NCBI GenBank assembly: GCA_032622095.1
Contig: CP136069.1
Span: forward strand, 185,929,122 to 185,993,121
Reading direction: 5' to 3'
Origin: Siphonodentalium dalli
Taxonomy: Eukaryota > Mollusca > Scaphopoda > Gadilida > Siphonodentaliidae
DNA length: 64,000 nucleotides
Shown here one piece after another: positions 44,454 to 55,679 of the stretch. The position numbers and the translations under genes were made by a program. Numbering within the stretch: position 1 is the first letter of the stretch; every line of letters starts with the position of its first letter. Under the pieces are notes generated by a model. It searched no databases. It worked only from the letters and a program-made list of their open reading frames with translations, and was not told the DNA's origin.

Positions 44454-44529
44454 CTGTAAAGGAGAATTTTAGAAGAATTTGAACATCACACTTAGTGTAA
44501 ACATATTTTTTATTTCCAAATCCTATCAT

Positions 44530-44800
44530 GTTTAACCCTTTCTATGCTAAATTGATTCTCCCGTTCATGCAACATTATACATTGGAACGATTTATAATTC
44601 ATTTATAGGGGTTATCAGGTAATAAAAGCAGATGACAGACAGAAAAACAGATAATACAAGAGCAGAATAATTCATATTCTTTGGTGGGAAATGGTCAGAT
44701 AATAAGTTCAACCTATGGTTGTTTGTTGAACTTATTATCTGATCATTTCCCAAAGGAACTACTCGCCAATGAGTTTTCAGTATAGTAATGGTTAACACAT
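44530..44800. mobile_element. TTAA-bounded hairpin repeat
   Basis: TTAACCCTTTCTATGCTAAA ... TATAGTAATGGTTAA, with an internal hairpin, ATGGTCAGATAATAAGTTCA and TGAACTTATTATCTGATCAT, around 44689-44752. A related element is at 62740-63185, and a fragment lies near 41835. Confidence 0.55.
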
Positions 44801-45144
44801 GTTACCATATACATACATGTACATGCATACAAACATACATATATACATGTACATACATACAGACAAGAATCGCATAAGAGATGTGGGTTCGAGTTTCGTT
44901 AGCTATGCCAAACATGGGTTTGGATTGAAAATGCATTGATTGTAACTGGCTATGATACACATAACACTGTTGAGGAAGTCTGACATACAAAATAGCAACT
45001 CAAGTCAGTTGATAGATGGTCAAGTTATCGATCAAGACATTTCATAGTACTCTGGATGAACACAAGTAATTATCTGTAAGCGTTATTGTGATACTGTATC
45101 TGTAAATAATCTCATAATACCCACTCCGGATGAACAGAAGTAAT

Positions 45145-47592
45145 CATAAACCAGCCTTTAATATTGGTGTGGCCTCATAAACCAGCCTTTAATATTGGTG
45201 TGGCCTCATAAACCAGCCTTTAATATTGATGTGGCCTCATAAACCTGGTAATATATTGGTGTGGCCTTGTAAGCCAGGCAATAATATTGGAGTGGCCTCG
45301 TAAGCCAGGCAATAATATTGGTGTGGCTGTATAAACCTGGCTATATATTGGTGTGGCCTCTTAAACCAGGCTATAATATTGGTGTGGCCTCATAAACCAG
45401 GCAATAATATTGGTGTGGCCTCATAAACCAGGCTATAATATTGGTGTGGCCTCATAAGCCAGGCTATAATATTGGTGTGGCCTCATAAACCAGGCTATAA
45501 TATTGGTGTGGCCTCATAAGCCAGGCAATAGTATTGGTGTGGCCTCATAAGCCAGGCAATAGTATTGGTGGGGCCTCATAAGCCAGGCTATATTATTGAT
45601 GTGGTCTCATAAGCCAGGCAATAGTATTGGTGTGGCCTCATAAGCCAGGCTATAATATTGGTGTGGCCTCATAAGCCAGGCTATAATATTGGTGTGGCCT
45701 CATAAGCCAGGCAATAGTATTGGTGTGGCCTCATAAGCCAGGCAATAATATTGGTGTGGCCTCATAAGCCAGGCAATAGTATTGGTGTGGCCTCATAAGC
45801 CAGGCTATAATATTGGTGTGGCCTCATAAGCCAGACAATAGTATTGGTGTGGCCTCATAAGCCAGGCTATAATATTGGTGTGGCCTCATAAACCAGGCAA
45901 TAATATTGGTGTGGCCTCATAAACCAGGCTATAATATTGGTGTGGCCTCATAAACCAGGCTATAATATTGGTGTGGCCTCATAAACCAGGCTATAATATT
46001 GGTGTGGCCTCATAAGCCAGGCAATAGTATTGGTGTGGCCTCATAAGCCAGGCTATAATATTGGTGTGGCCTCATAAGCCAGGCTATAATATTGGTGTGG
46101 CCTCATAAGCCAGGCAATAGTATTGGTGTGGCCTCATAAGCCAGGCAATAGTATTGGTGTGGCCTCATAAGCCATGCTATAATATTGGTGTGGCCTCATA
46201 AGCCAGGCAATAGTATTGGTGTTGCCTCATAAGCCAGGCAATAATATTGGTGTGGCCTCATAAGCCAGGCAATAGTATTGGTGTGGCCTCATAAGCCAGG
46301 CTATAATATTGATGTGGTCTCATAAGCCAGGCTATAATATTGGTGTGGCCTCATAAGCCAGGCTATAATATTGGTGTGGCCTCATAAGCCAGGCAATAGT
46401 ATTGGTGTGGCCTCATAAGCCAGGCTATAATATTGGTGTGGCCTCATAAACCAGGCTATAATATTGGTGTGGCCTCATAAGCCAGGCAATAGTATTGGTG
46501 TGGCCTCATAAGCCAGGCTATAATATTGGTGTGGTCTCATAAGCCAGGCAATAGTATTGGTGTGGCCTCATAAGCCAGGCTATAATATTGGTGTGGCCTC
46601 ATAAGCCAGGCTATAATATTGGTGTGGCCTCATAAGCCAGGCAATAGTATTGGTGTGGCCTCATAAGCCAGGCAATAGTATTGGTGTGGCCTCATAAGCC
46701 AGGCTATAATATTGGTGTGGCCTCATAAGCCAGGCAATAGTATTGGTGTGGCCTCATAAGCCAGGCTATAATATTGGTGTGGCCTCATAAGCCAGGCAAT
46801 AATATTGGTGTGGCCTCATAAGCCAGGCAATAGTATTGGTGTGGCCTCATAAGCCAGGCAATATTATTGGTGTGGCCTCATAAGCCAGGCTATAATATTG
46901 GTGTGGCCTCATAAGCCAGGCAATAGTATTGGTGTGGCCTCATAAGCCATGCAATAATATTGGTGTGGCCTCATAAGCCAGGCAATAGTATTGGTGTGGC
47001 CTCATAAGCCAGGCTATAATATTGGTGTGGCATCATAAGCCAGGCTATAATATTGGTGTGGCATCATAAGCCAGGCAATAGTATTGGTGTGGCCTCATAG
47101 GCCAGGCAATAGTATTGGTGTGGCCTCATAAGCCAGGCTATAATATTGGTGTGGCCTCATAAGCCAGGCTATAATATTGGTGTGGCCTCATAAACCAGGC
47201 TATAATATTGGTGTGGCCTCATAAACAAGGCTATAATATTGGTGTGGCCTCATAAGCCAGGCAATAGTATTGGTGTGGCCTCATAAGCCAGGCTATAATA
47301 TTGGTGTGGCCTCATAAGCCAGGCAATAGTATTGGTGTGGCCTCATAAGCCAGGCTATAATATTGGTGTGGCCTCATAAGCCAGGGTATAGTATTGGTGT
47401 GGCCTCATAAGCCAGGCTATAATATTGGTGTGGCCTCATAAGCCAGGCAATAGTATTGGTGTGGCCTCATAAGCCAGGCTATAATATTGGTGTGGCCTCA
47501 TAAGCCAGGCAATAGTATTGGTGTGGCCTCATAAGCCAGGCTATAATATTGGTGTGGCCTCATAAGCCAGGCAATAGTATTGGTGTGGCCTA
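45145..47592. repeat. 31-bp minisatellite, ~79 copies, inside an intron
   Basis: The unit is TATTGGTGTGGCCTCATAAG then CCAGGCTATAA. Two main unit types alternate irregularly: CAGGCTATAATATT and CAGGCAATAGTATT. A third, CAGGCAATAATATT, is rarer, and AAACCAGG replaces AAGCCAGG in clusters. The left edge is more diverged than the right. The array ends 11 bases before the first intronic base (47602) of the donor of the next exon upstream in the gene (47603-47693). Confidence 0.97.
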
Positions 47593-47602
47593 ATGCACTC
47601 AC

Positions 47603-47693
47603 TGATTAAATAAGCTGATGGAAACAGTGGAGGTAGCAACGTCATCAGAACTGCACATGCAAGTGTCACTCCAAGAAGTCTTAGAATTATCAT
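47603..47693 (-). CDS. MBOAT1/2: MBOAT1/2-like acyltransferase exon
   Basis: 91 bases: 30 codons and one base over. Acceptor TTTCCTCTCTTTCAG, donor GTGAGT. It encodes MIILRLLGVTLACAVLMTLL (a membrane segment) then PPLFPSAYLI. The phase fits both neighbours (phase 0 in, one base out). Its place matches the helix after the variable loop in MBOAT1/2. Confidence 0.93.
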
Positions 47694-47732
47694 CTGAAAG
47701 AGAGGAAAAATAATCTTCAGTTCGATGCTGAG

Positions 47733-48440
47733 TTTAGTGTGCCTGTCATAAATTTGCAGAATGAGGTGAATTTAGCGTAGCGGGCTAGGTAGCAATACAC
47801 GATTTCATGGGTTGTAGGAGGGCTGAAAAATATGATTTTAAGCATATAAGGGCTATAACTGTTATACCTGGGAGTAATGGTTTGATGGTTTAATTATTTT
47901 ATAAAGGTACCATAGTATACAAAATGGGATGATATTTGAATACGAAGTATGTTTTTGGAATCTGATGTCAGCCAGCTCTGTGTGGTACTCCACCGGAAAA
48001 CACCTCGAATTCTCTCCCTTGAAAACAGTCGTCTGCACTTCTGAGAAATTTGTTTTAAATTGCTACGATAACTTTTTTTTATTTTTCAATATATCTGACA
48101 TATATCTCGGGTCTATCAGCTCATAAGGTGATTATAGACTGACATTCGCTCTGTCATGGTTAGCTATGCGACCGAAAACGGCCAATTTCGATCAAAAAAT
48201 GGCTAAAATGAAGATTTTTAAAAATCAGTCTAGGGGAGATAATTCTACTTGTGATGATGCAATTTTTTCCAAAAGACAGACGAATTATCCTCTGACCATT
48301 TCTGTATCTTGTAACCAAACACTCATGTTCTGTTTATCAATGACCATGGTGCAGCAGAAGTACAGTACAGTACCCCCGTCAAAATGGTCAGAAATCGTGT
48401 ATTGCTACCCTAGCATCACTAAATTCACTCTCTGGGGACC
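47733..48440. mobile_element. C-family element split by a second element
   Basis: GAGTTTAGTGTGCCTGTCAT ... GCGGGCTA stops at 47787 and resumes at 48410 with CTAGCATCACTAAATTCACTC, TGGGGACCTCATTCTGCTTA. The interruption is the element at 47788-48409. Confidence 0.85.
47788..48409. mobile_element. 622-bp element with 19-bp inverted ends and CTA duplication
   Basis: GGTAGCAATACACGATTTC at the left is exactly mirrored by GAAATCGTGTATTGCTACC at the right. CTA is repeated on both sides, and other C elements show the uninterrupted GGGCTAGCATCAC. The inside has no transposase. A 3-bp CTA duplication could fit Harbinger/CACTA-like machinery; the family is unknown. Confidence 0.85.
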
Positions 48441-49464
48441 TCATTCTGCTTAGGCAGGCTTTCCGCTAGTAGGGCAGGGGGTCCCTTAATGGTCCCTTCC
48501 CCCCAGCCAATTTCCCCCCTTCTGTCATACCACAGGACATTTTCCATATGTATAAAGATGTTAACTTCTCAATTTTGTTGAGACAGTGCTAAGATATTTA
48601 AATAGTTGTTAACTTTATTTGAAATTCTAGCGAGAATACACAATCGGACAGATCTAACACTAAAAGTTGGATGTCAGTATGTTTGTAGGCCGGAGCTAAC
48701 ATTCAACGTGCAGGGTCGATGTGTTCCATTTAGAATATAGAGTACACTTTATTTAGTTTTTACTGAAATGCTCTGGATTCTGAACGAGCACACACGGCTC
48801 TGCACGTTGCACGCTAGCTCCAACCTGCACTGTGCAGACACAGTTAGATGAACTGAGGAAGTGATCACCCGACATCGCTAGAACACATGCTTTGGTGTCC
48901 GCTGGTTACATTGCTGCGGTTAGGTTACGAAAAATGACTACCCACTGATTCTATCTTCATGTCGTAAAATATATATATCACTCCATTTTTTTCAAAGCAT
49001 CTTATCTATGTTTATTATAATTTAGCTTGATATTTAGAACTAAAACATTGCGCCTTTATTCTATTCCTTCATTGCTTCCAACCTGCTAATCGTCTATCTG
49101 CTGAGTATTATATTCCGGCACGTTATGCATCCGAACTATCTGCCGAGTCTTGAATAGTGAGTCGTTTAACTTCAACGGGCGCGTTTCCGTATACTGGGAA
49201 CAACGCAAGGCCTTCACCACCGGTGACATTAACCTGGCAATTAATTTTTATCTAATAAATTTTCTAGGTTTTAAAGTTATTGCGGTTGATAGCATAGTAA
49301 CTTGGGTAGAAAATGGATGCAAAATGATTAGCAAATCTACTCTCTGATTCTTCTATTGGCCGATACAAGTAGGTCCAACAAGTAGGTCCACTAATGTTTC
49401 CACGACATTGAAAACATTGACTGCATTTTCCCCTCGGCGGATACAGGACCTGTTCCCCAAAACC
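48441..49464. other. Intron sequence, nothing recognised
   Basis: Intron between exons 47603-47693 and 52021-52083. CTCTGCACGTTGCACGCTAG/TAGCTCCAACCTGCACTG-like pieces form a weak inverted pair with 48680-48720. No exon. Confidence 0.45.
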
Positions 49465-51693
49465 TGGCGGAAAGCCTGGCTTAGGCCTCATCTTCTCTGG
49501 ATAGTTTCTTTATTATCAAATTTGTATAGAAACTTCTTCACATAGATTCTATTTCTTTTTTAGTTTAGTTTCTCTATACCCAAATTGGCAGACGACACAT
49601 TTCATAATCGAGGTTTCCAATTGGTGTACATCACAATATTCACCATTTGGGAACTTCAATCTGAGTCTATGTCTCCCATAGCAGATGAAACCATGCAGAA
49701 TGAGGTCCCCGGAGGGTGAATTTAGAGATGAGGCCCCACACAGTGGGCTAGCATCAACAAATTCACCCTCTGGGGACCTTATTCTTCTTAGGCCTCATCT
49801 TCTGAGAAGTATCTATGGTCTCAAATTAACATTGTTTTTAGTTACTTTTCACCATCTGTTCAGTTTATAGACCCCCTAATTTGCAGAAGATAAAATGCAT
49901 AATTGAAGTGACTACCGTATTATCGCGGGTATAAGACCAGGGGGCCTAGGGAATAAATAGCTTGAAAAGGCATGGGTGGTCTTATACCCCGAAAAAATTG
50001 AGAAAATATGGCATTGGACGATGGATGAGTAAGTATATTTAGCGTAAGTATGTTGAACATATCTCATTTCTGCATTTCGAGGTATAAGTAAACGTAACTT
50101 TACCAGAAAGCTGGGATTTCCCCACATTTAGTTTCGGTTTCGCACGTGGTCGATACAGAATTAACGTTGAATTGGAAATCTTACACAGAAAATATGCACA
50201 GAAACAACAGTCAATATAACACATGTGATACATAACACAGTATAAGAATATATATATGCCTAGAAACGTATGTAAAACTTTGTCTAGATAAATTATTTGG
50301 GAATTACAATGGGGATTTATATTCCGATAATCGTTTCGTAAACGGAATCCTGCATTCTGTAAAATATTTAGTTTCTGTTGACATTAAAACAAGAATGTTG
50401 TGCTTCATATGTCAATCAATGGAAAGTGGGCGTTAAATTTAACTGAGAAATCCAATCGCTATTCAGAATGAGAAAACAATACAGCTTATGCGGTTACATA
50501 ACTTACATTGTGTACATCAATGCATGAATCCCGCATCTATAGTCTATAGTAGTCTATAGTTTATATCAATGTTCAGACTTAATCCGATTAGGAAACTAAT
50601 AAACCCGACGCTTTATTCGTGATCCGTCAGGATCCGTTGTCCACATAGAGGATGTTACAATAGCGACTAATTGCATGTTTGACAAAAGCCAGTGAGTGTA
50701 ATTATTTAACACTAACAGTACTGACAAAAGAGTTGTATTTCTGCTAAAAAGCACGTGTTTTAATAAATAGAGTTATCGCTCCTAAACTGTTTATACTGTA
50801 AAACGTGAACAAAATGCAGCTTAAAAATGTTAATGTCAATAACCTTTATTTTGGTTTCGAGTACGTAACGTTGACGTAGTTTGGAAGACATTGTTGTTCA
50901 ATGACAAGTTCCCCTTCTGCTTCTTTTTATACCCACTGTGTGTTTACATAACCAGGAAGCCAGTTCTCTGTGTTTGGTTACATGAAGGAACATACCGACG
51001 TTGTCACTGAACGCGAAAAATATGTTTTTACAGTACTGTAGTTGGACAGACACGCAAAGCACACAGCCGCGCATGGCTTTTGAACTTGAAGCTACATAAT
51101 TATATACGCTGTTAGCTACTCGGTTCATTTGTATTTGATGTCTGTTAATGATTTGTTTCCCCGGGAAGTATAATTTAATAAACAAATAAGATTTTAAGAT
51201 TCACTTTATTTTATTTTATTGAATATTCTCACTTGCCTACGAAGTATAATTTTCCGTTTTGAATATAAATATTATATTTCTCGAGTTCGTCAATCTTTTT
51301 TTCTGTCTACAAGCTGATATCAAATACTTACTTACGACCGCTGAAATTGAACAAAATTTGGGATGGGCCTAAACTCGAATATACCCCTTTGCATGGAATA
51401 AACTCGTTTTGGAGGGGTTATGGTTAGGGCCTAGGGAGGGGGTGGTCTTATACCCCGGAAAACTTACTTCTAGTGAAAATACTGGGGTGGTCTTATGCCC
51501 GAAAGTGGGCTTATACCCGCGAAGTAATGGGTGAATATCATCAACTTCAACTGGGGAACTTCAGTCTGATCCTAGGTCTCCCATAGCAGTTGAGGCCTGA
51601 GCAGAATGAGGTTCCTAGAGCGGGATAGCTTCACTAAATTCACCATCTGGGGACCTCATTCTGCAAATGTCAGATTCCCTATTTCCAGGCTTG
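49465..51693. mobile_element. C-family composite element interrupted by a long insertion
   Basis: The spacer CTTAGGCCTCATCTTCTCTG and a hairpin (49697-49790) are followed by a second spacer copy that breaks at about 49910. It resumes at about 51531 (GGGGAACTTCAGTCTGATCC) and ends with a hairpin remnant and CCTATTTCCAGGCTTG. Confidence 0.65.
49911..51530. mobile_element. ~1.6-kb inserted element with CGCGGGTATAAG ends
   Basis: The left end ACCGTATTATCGCGGGTATA and the complement of the right end, CCATTACTTCGCGGGTATAA, are inverted. GGTGGTCTTATACCCCG-type sequence lies inside both ends. About 1.3 kb of AT-rich interior has no recognisable transposase. The target was a C element. Family uncertain. 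Confidence 0.6.
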
Positions 51694-52020
51694 TGTAACG
51701 GTATCTACCTTTTTGCAGAATTGAGATCTCACTTGCCAAATGAAAATAATTTTGACGATTAGTAGATAATTTAGCATTTGGCAATTTGGAAAACAGTTCT
51801 GTTTTTTTTAAAGTTATACGGTATATAAATGTATATACATGTAGAATATCTTTCTATTATGGGAAAATGTTGGGTTCTAGAATAAGTCCCAAATTAAGAT
51901 AATTTGAATACGTGATACTTGTACCAGGGCAGAATGTTTTAGATATCTAATGTTTTAGATATCTAAAACATAGGTATCAAAAATAAAAATCAAGCTAATA
52001 AAACTAAAAAAGTAACTCAC

Positions 52021-52083
52021 ATTTTCTGGATGCAATATCCTTTTGTCATTATCTGAGACCTTAGAATTACTGGTTTCTTCTTT
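52021..52083 (-). CDS. MBOAT1/2: MBOAT1/2-like acyltransferase, short loop exon
   Basis: 63 bases, phase 0 on both sides, acceptor ATTTTATCTCCACAG, donor GTGAGT. It encodes KEETSNSKVSDNDKRILHPE plus Asn. This hydrophilic stretch sits where MBOAT1/2 proteins have a poorly conserved loop, so support rests on splice sites and phase more than on sequence identity. It could be skipped without breaking the frame. Confidence 0.75.
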
Positions 52084-52454
52084 CTGTGGAGATTTTATTT
52101 TTATTGAGAAATGCATGTGAAAACTAATAATATTGAAAATACAATCTTGATGTGGGAGAGAAAACAATTAACTTTAATTAAAGCCCTGCAAGGTGTTTGC
52201 AATGTTAATATCTAGTAATTAGAATTAGGCCGCTCAACTAACCAATAATAACAATTATTAGCTATATGTCGAGTTGTGGAATTATGACAATAGCCTGGTT
52301 GGCTTCATCACTTTACTGTTAAGTGTTGTGTCTGGCTGACACAGACGTAATGCTTCTTGTGATAATGGAATTTGCTGCTATTTTCTTTAAACTCTGTAAT
52401 GCGTAGCTTGTTCAAGAGTCTTATTTAATTAGAACTGATAAAAACAGTACTCAC

Positions 52455-52593
52455 TTCAAGAGGTTTATTGTTTTTACTGGAAGCTGTTCCATTAATGAAT
52501 GAAGTATAATCTGAGTAGAAAGCGAATGGACCACACAACACACCATGAAAATAGAAGACGTAGCTGTAATATTCCAGCAATCCTGGGAGCTTC
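52455..52593 (-). CDS. MBOAT1/2: MBOAT1/2-like acyltransferase exon
   Basis: 139 bases: one base completes Pro, then 46 codons. Acceptor GATTATTTTGCAG, donor GTGAGT. The translation is KLPGLLEYYSYVFYFHGVLC, GPFAFYSDYTSFINGTAS, then SKNNKPLE. The PSLLEY-S-x-x-x-F-x-x-x-x-x-GP-x-x-x-x-DY-x-x-FI pattern is the classic MBOAT1/2 block. Confidence 0.96.
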
Positions 52594-52635
52594 CTGCAAA
52601 ATAATCACATTCAATGGAAGGGATGGGCCTGGATT

Positions 52636-52990
52636 TATAAAGGTACATAATCCGAATTAATGCTCCTAAATTACTATTTCTTTGGCTTCGGGGGTAAACA
52701 ATATTAATTTCGATTCGAGTCGAGGAACCCACCCATCAAAGCTCAGAGTTATTAGATAACGATTTTTTAAATCTGTTTTTCTCACCACCTGGAATATTTG
52801 GCAGCCTAGCAAATATTTGAAGACACGGCCGACATACTCTTGATGTACCAAATGGTGCTGAATAAAATGTTAATATATCACATGTTTTTGGAAATTTTAT
52901 CCTTAGTTGACAGAGGTGAGCATTATTTTTTGGTAAATATCAATTCCGATAACTGAAGCGTCTTTTGAAGAAATATTGTTGTTGTTGTAA
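52636..52990. mobile_element. F-family MITE, right end eroded
   Basis: AAAGGTACATAATCCGAATT, ACTATTTCTTTGGCTTCGGG, GTCGAGGAACCCACCCATCA are present. It starts 42 bases upstream of the acceptor of exon 52455-52593. Confidence 0.75.
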
Positions 52991-53583
52991 ACTTAGTACA
53001 TGTTTAGTGATGTTTTTTTACATAACAATGGTTCCATCACGCGAACTTTCATTATTGGAGAACTATCAATGAATATAAGAACAAAGTTTATTTATGTTCT
53101 TCTTAGCGGTGATGTTTTAACAGACTTCCATATTTTTTGCACATTTACCCACTGCGAGTGCCTTGGGTCCCTTCCATTTGAAAAATACATGTTATAGTAG
53201 GCCAAACTATTGTATGCAATGCAATGAAAGTACGACATCTGAATCAATTATATCTGATGTGTCATGCCAGCATTGAAGATCTGTCAGACTTTGTCAAATC
53301 TCTGATAAACTTTGAATTAAATCCGCGTTGGTTTCAGACATACAATGCACACAAAGTTGTCACATTCGGCTTTCCGTACATAAGGTTTGGAAATCCTTGT
53401 TAACAAGAGGAAATACGCCGATGAGGTAATAATTCTAGTTTTATTATTTTGATTCTGCACTGGGTATACAATATGCAGGGCTATTATAGAGCATACGATA
53501 CCCTAATATCAATTGGAAATTAATCAGATAGGCCTAACCATGTATAGAACAGTAACATTAGGCTAGTTAATTAGCATTGTGCA
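52991..53583. other. Intron sequence, nothing recognised
   Basis: AT-rich; the short open frame 53000-53197 has no family signature. Confidence 0.45.
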
Positions 53584-54047
53584 TTAACCCTTTACCCAAC
53601 AGAACGGCCCTGTGCCAATGCATTCTCTTATATATGCGAGTCGACCATAGGTCGCCTCGCATATATAAGAGAATGCATTGGCTTAACACATATTAAAAAT
53701 GATAAAATTGTCAAAGAATGTAGAAAAATATTATAAAAATTGTTAAAAAATGTAAGAACAAATTATAAAATTGTTAAAGAATGTAAGAAAAATGGTAAAA
53801 AGTGTTAAAAACAGATTTGTTTTAGGCCAATGCATTCTCTTATATATGTGAGGTGACCTATGGTCGACTCGCATATATAAGAGAATGCATTGGCACAGGG
53901 CATAACTGTAACCATCACTATGTGGTCAATGAACCGGTTCCAATGATATCCATATTTGTATGGTGTTATTGAGACAGACCGAAGATATTTTAGGCTGTTG
54001 AAGCTTTATTTGGGCGTTTTTGGCCGTTTTGTTGGGTAAAGGGTTAA
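53584..54047. mobile_element. A-family MITE, expanded spacer
   Basis: TTAACCCTTTACCCAACAGA ... TGTTGGGTAAAGGGTTAA. The spacer between the cores is longer than in other copies because ATAAAATTGTTAAAGAATGT-like sequence is repeated three times. Confidence 0.9.
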
Positions 54048-54104
54048 GCTTTTAATTGCCTTAGTATAAATAAATCTGCCACAAACAACATTTAAACAGA
54101 GTTG

Positions 54105-54353
54105 GCTCCATAGGGAGCCTCGCACTTATAAAAGAATGCACTGGCTTACAAGGTCAATGCATTCTCTTATATATGCGATGCTCCCTATGGGATAGGGAGC
54201 CTCGCACTTATAAAAGAATGCACTGGCTTACAAGGTCAATACATTCTCTTATATATGCGATGCTCCCTATGGGAGACTCGCATATATAAGAGAATGCATT
54301 GGCACAGGATTTACGCAAAAAATTGCAGGAAGCTCCAGTCAAGAAATGGTTAA
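54105..54353. mobile_element. B-family MITE with an internal duplication
   Basis: GGGAGCCTCGCACTTATAAA and CATTCTCTTATATATGCGAT occur twice (54115 and 54187), then the second core, and the right end AAGCTCCAGTCAAGAAATGGTTAA. The left end is missing. Confidence 0.75.
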
Positions 54354-54757
54354 TTAGCCACCAACATGACATCAGAAGCACTTTGATGAGTCTACTACAG
54401 AAATACGTCATTGCATGTGACGTTCGAGCCCTGATGTAGGAAATATCATGTCAATACAACTTTGCATTTGCATTCGATGCGATGAAAGTACGTCTGTATC
54501 AAAAGTTGGTCGTATCAAACTTTCATCAGAAAGGCAGGGAATCGATTTATAGAAAGTCCGGTTTGGAGAGGTTTTAGTGTAAATTCATTTGCTTTAAATA
54601 AGCAATTCTGTCTCTTAGGCAGTCCTTGAATTACCGGTAGCTATGGCAAAAGTCAAAGCTATCGAAAAAGCTGTAGAAGCCAAAATAGAATTTCATGCAA
54701 TTCTAAGGCAAGCCATAGAAAACAAATGCCAATTTCATCTAGTCGAGAAATATTTAC

Positions 54758-54868
54758 GGTATAGATCTCTTTCTCTGTTCTTCGCTCAATTTGTCTTTGT
54801 CAGAGAATAGACCATCATAAAGAGCGACTGCGATGCTTGTTACTTTCTGTGTAGATATCATGAGTGGC
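54758..54868 (-). CDS. MBOAT1/2: MBOAT1/2-like acyltransferase exon
   Basis: 111 bases: one base completes Gly, 36 codons, two bases over. Acceptor ATATATTTTCAG, donor GTAAAT. It encodes PLMISTQKVTSIAVALYDG then LFSDKDKLSEEQRKRSI. The P-x-MI-x-TQK-x-T-x-x-A-x-x-x-x-DG block is highly conserved in MBOAT1/2. Confidence 0.96.
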
Positions 54869-54898
54869 CTGAAAATATATAATATACCAGCTGAAACA

Positions 54899-55187
54899 GG
54901 ATCCCAAAGAGAGTCTTTACTCAGGCGTGTCGGGGAAAAGGATCCCAAAGAGAGTGTTTACTCAGGCGTGTAGGGGCAAAGGATCCCAAAGAGAGTGTTT
55001 ACTCAGGCGTGTCGGGGCAAAGGATCCCAAAGAGAGTCTTTACTCAGGCGTGTAGGGGCAAAGGAACCCAAAGAGAGTCTTTACTCAGGCGTGTAGGGGC
55101 AAAGGATCCCAAAGAGAGTCTTTACTCAGGCGTGTAGGGGCAAAGGAACCCAAAGAGAGTCTTTACTCAGGCGTGTAGGGGCAAAGG
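54899..55187. repeat. 41-bp minisatellite, seven copies
   Basis: The unit is GGATCCCAAAGAGAGTCTTT followed by ACTCAGGCGTGTAGGGGCAAA. Variants GTGTTT/GTCTTT and TCGGGG/TAGGGG are present. It starts 30 bases into the intron, on the acceptor side of exon 54758-54868. Confidence 0.95.
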
Positions 55188-55239
55188 CCTGAAGCACACA
55201 TATTGATCTTTTAAATATTTTGATTTAAAAAAAAAAAAA

Positions 55240-55620
55240 TTATTCTGATAGTTGGCCATTGCAATATTGATACAAATACAACTGGAGGAAATAAAGGGCC
55301 CCATTTTTGTCTCCAACGTGGTACTGGTAATTGCTATGATAATACGTCATTCTGAGGCATATAAAGTCTGTATCTCACCTGCCCGGTATTTTTCAATCTA
55401 TTTTGATCCCCATAACATGGCAGGAACTCATTTTCATTATAATTACCATGTGGTTTACATCGTTCATAGAGCAAATGAGTGTATTTTGCACTCATCCATG
55501 GCTCAAATTCATTCATCTGTTGCATTAATTCTGTTGAGTATAACAGGAGATGGTCCCATAAATTATACTCTGATGAATCTGGCATTTGCTACTCGAAACG
55601 AATATCGAATCAAATCGTCA
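55240..55620. repeat. Fragment of the long-inverted-repeat element
   Basis: Shares TCATTTTCATTATAATTACC, TACATCGTTCATAGAGC-like, GGCTCAAATTCATTCATCTG and GAGATGGTCCCATAAATTAT with 21443-22120. An open frame runs through it but matches the same phrases and is not a gene. Confidence 0.6.
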
Positions 55621-55679
55621 CTTATTAAAATTCTAAAAATTAGTTTTGAGCAATTGTTTATTGCAGCGAACTGAGAGAA

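Noticed and set aside
54208-54411. Repeated small peptide CQCILLYMRGDLWSTRIYKRMHWHR in many places
   Set aside because: This is the translation of the palindromic MITE core. It appears wherever the core occurs and in both orientations.
55252-55674. 140-codon plus-strand open frame
   Set aside because: It overlaps a fragment of the dispersed long-inverted-repeat element seen at 21443-22120, and no domain is recognisable.
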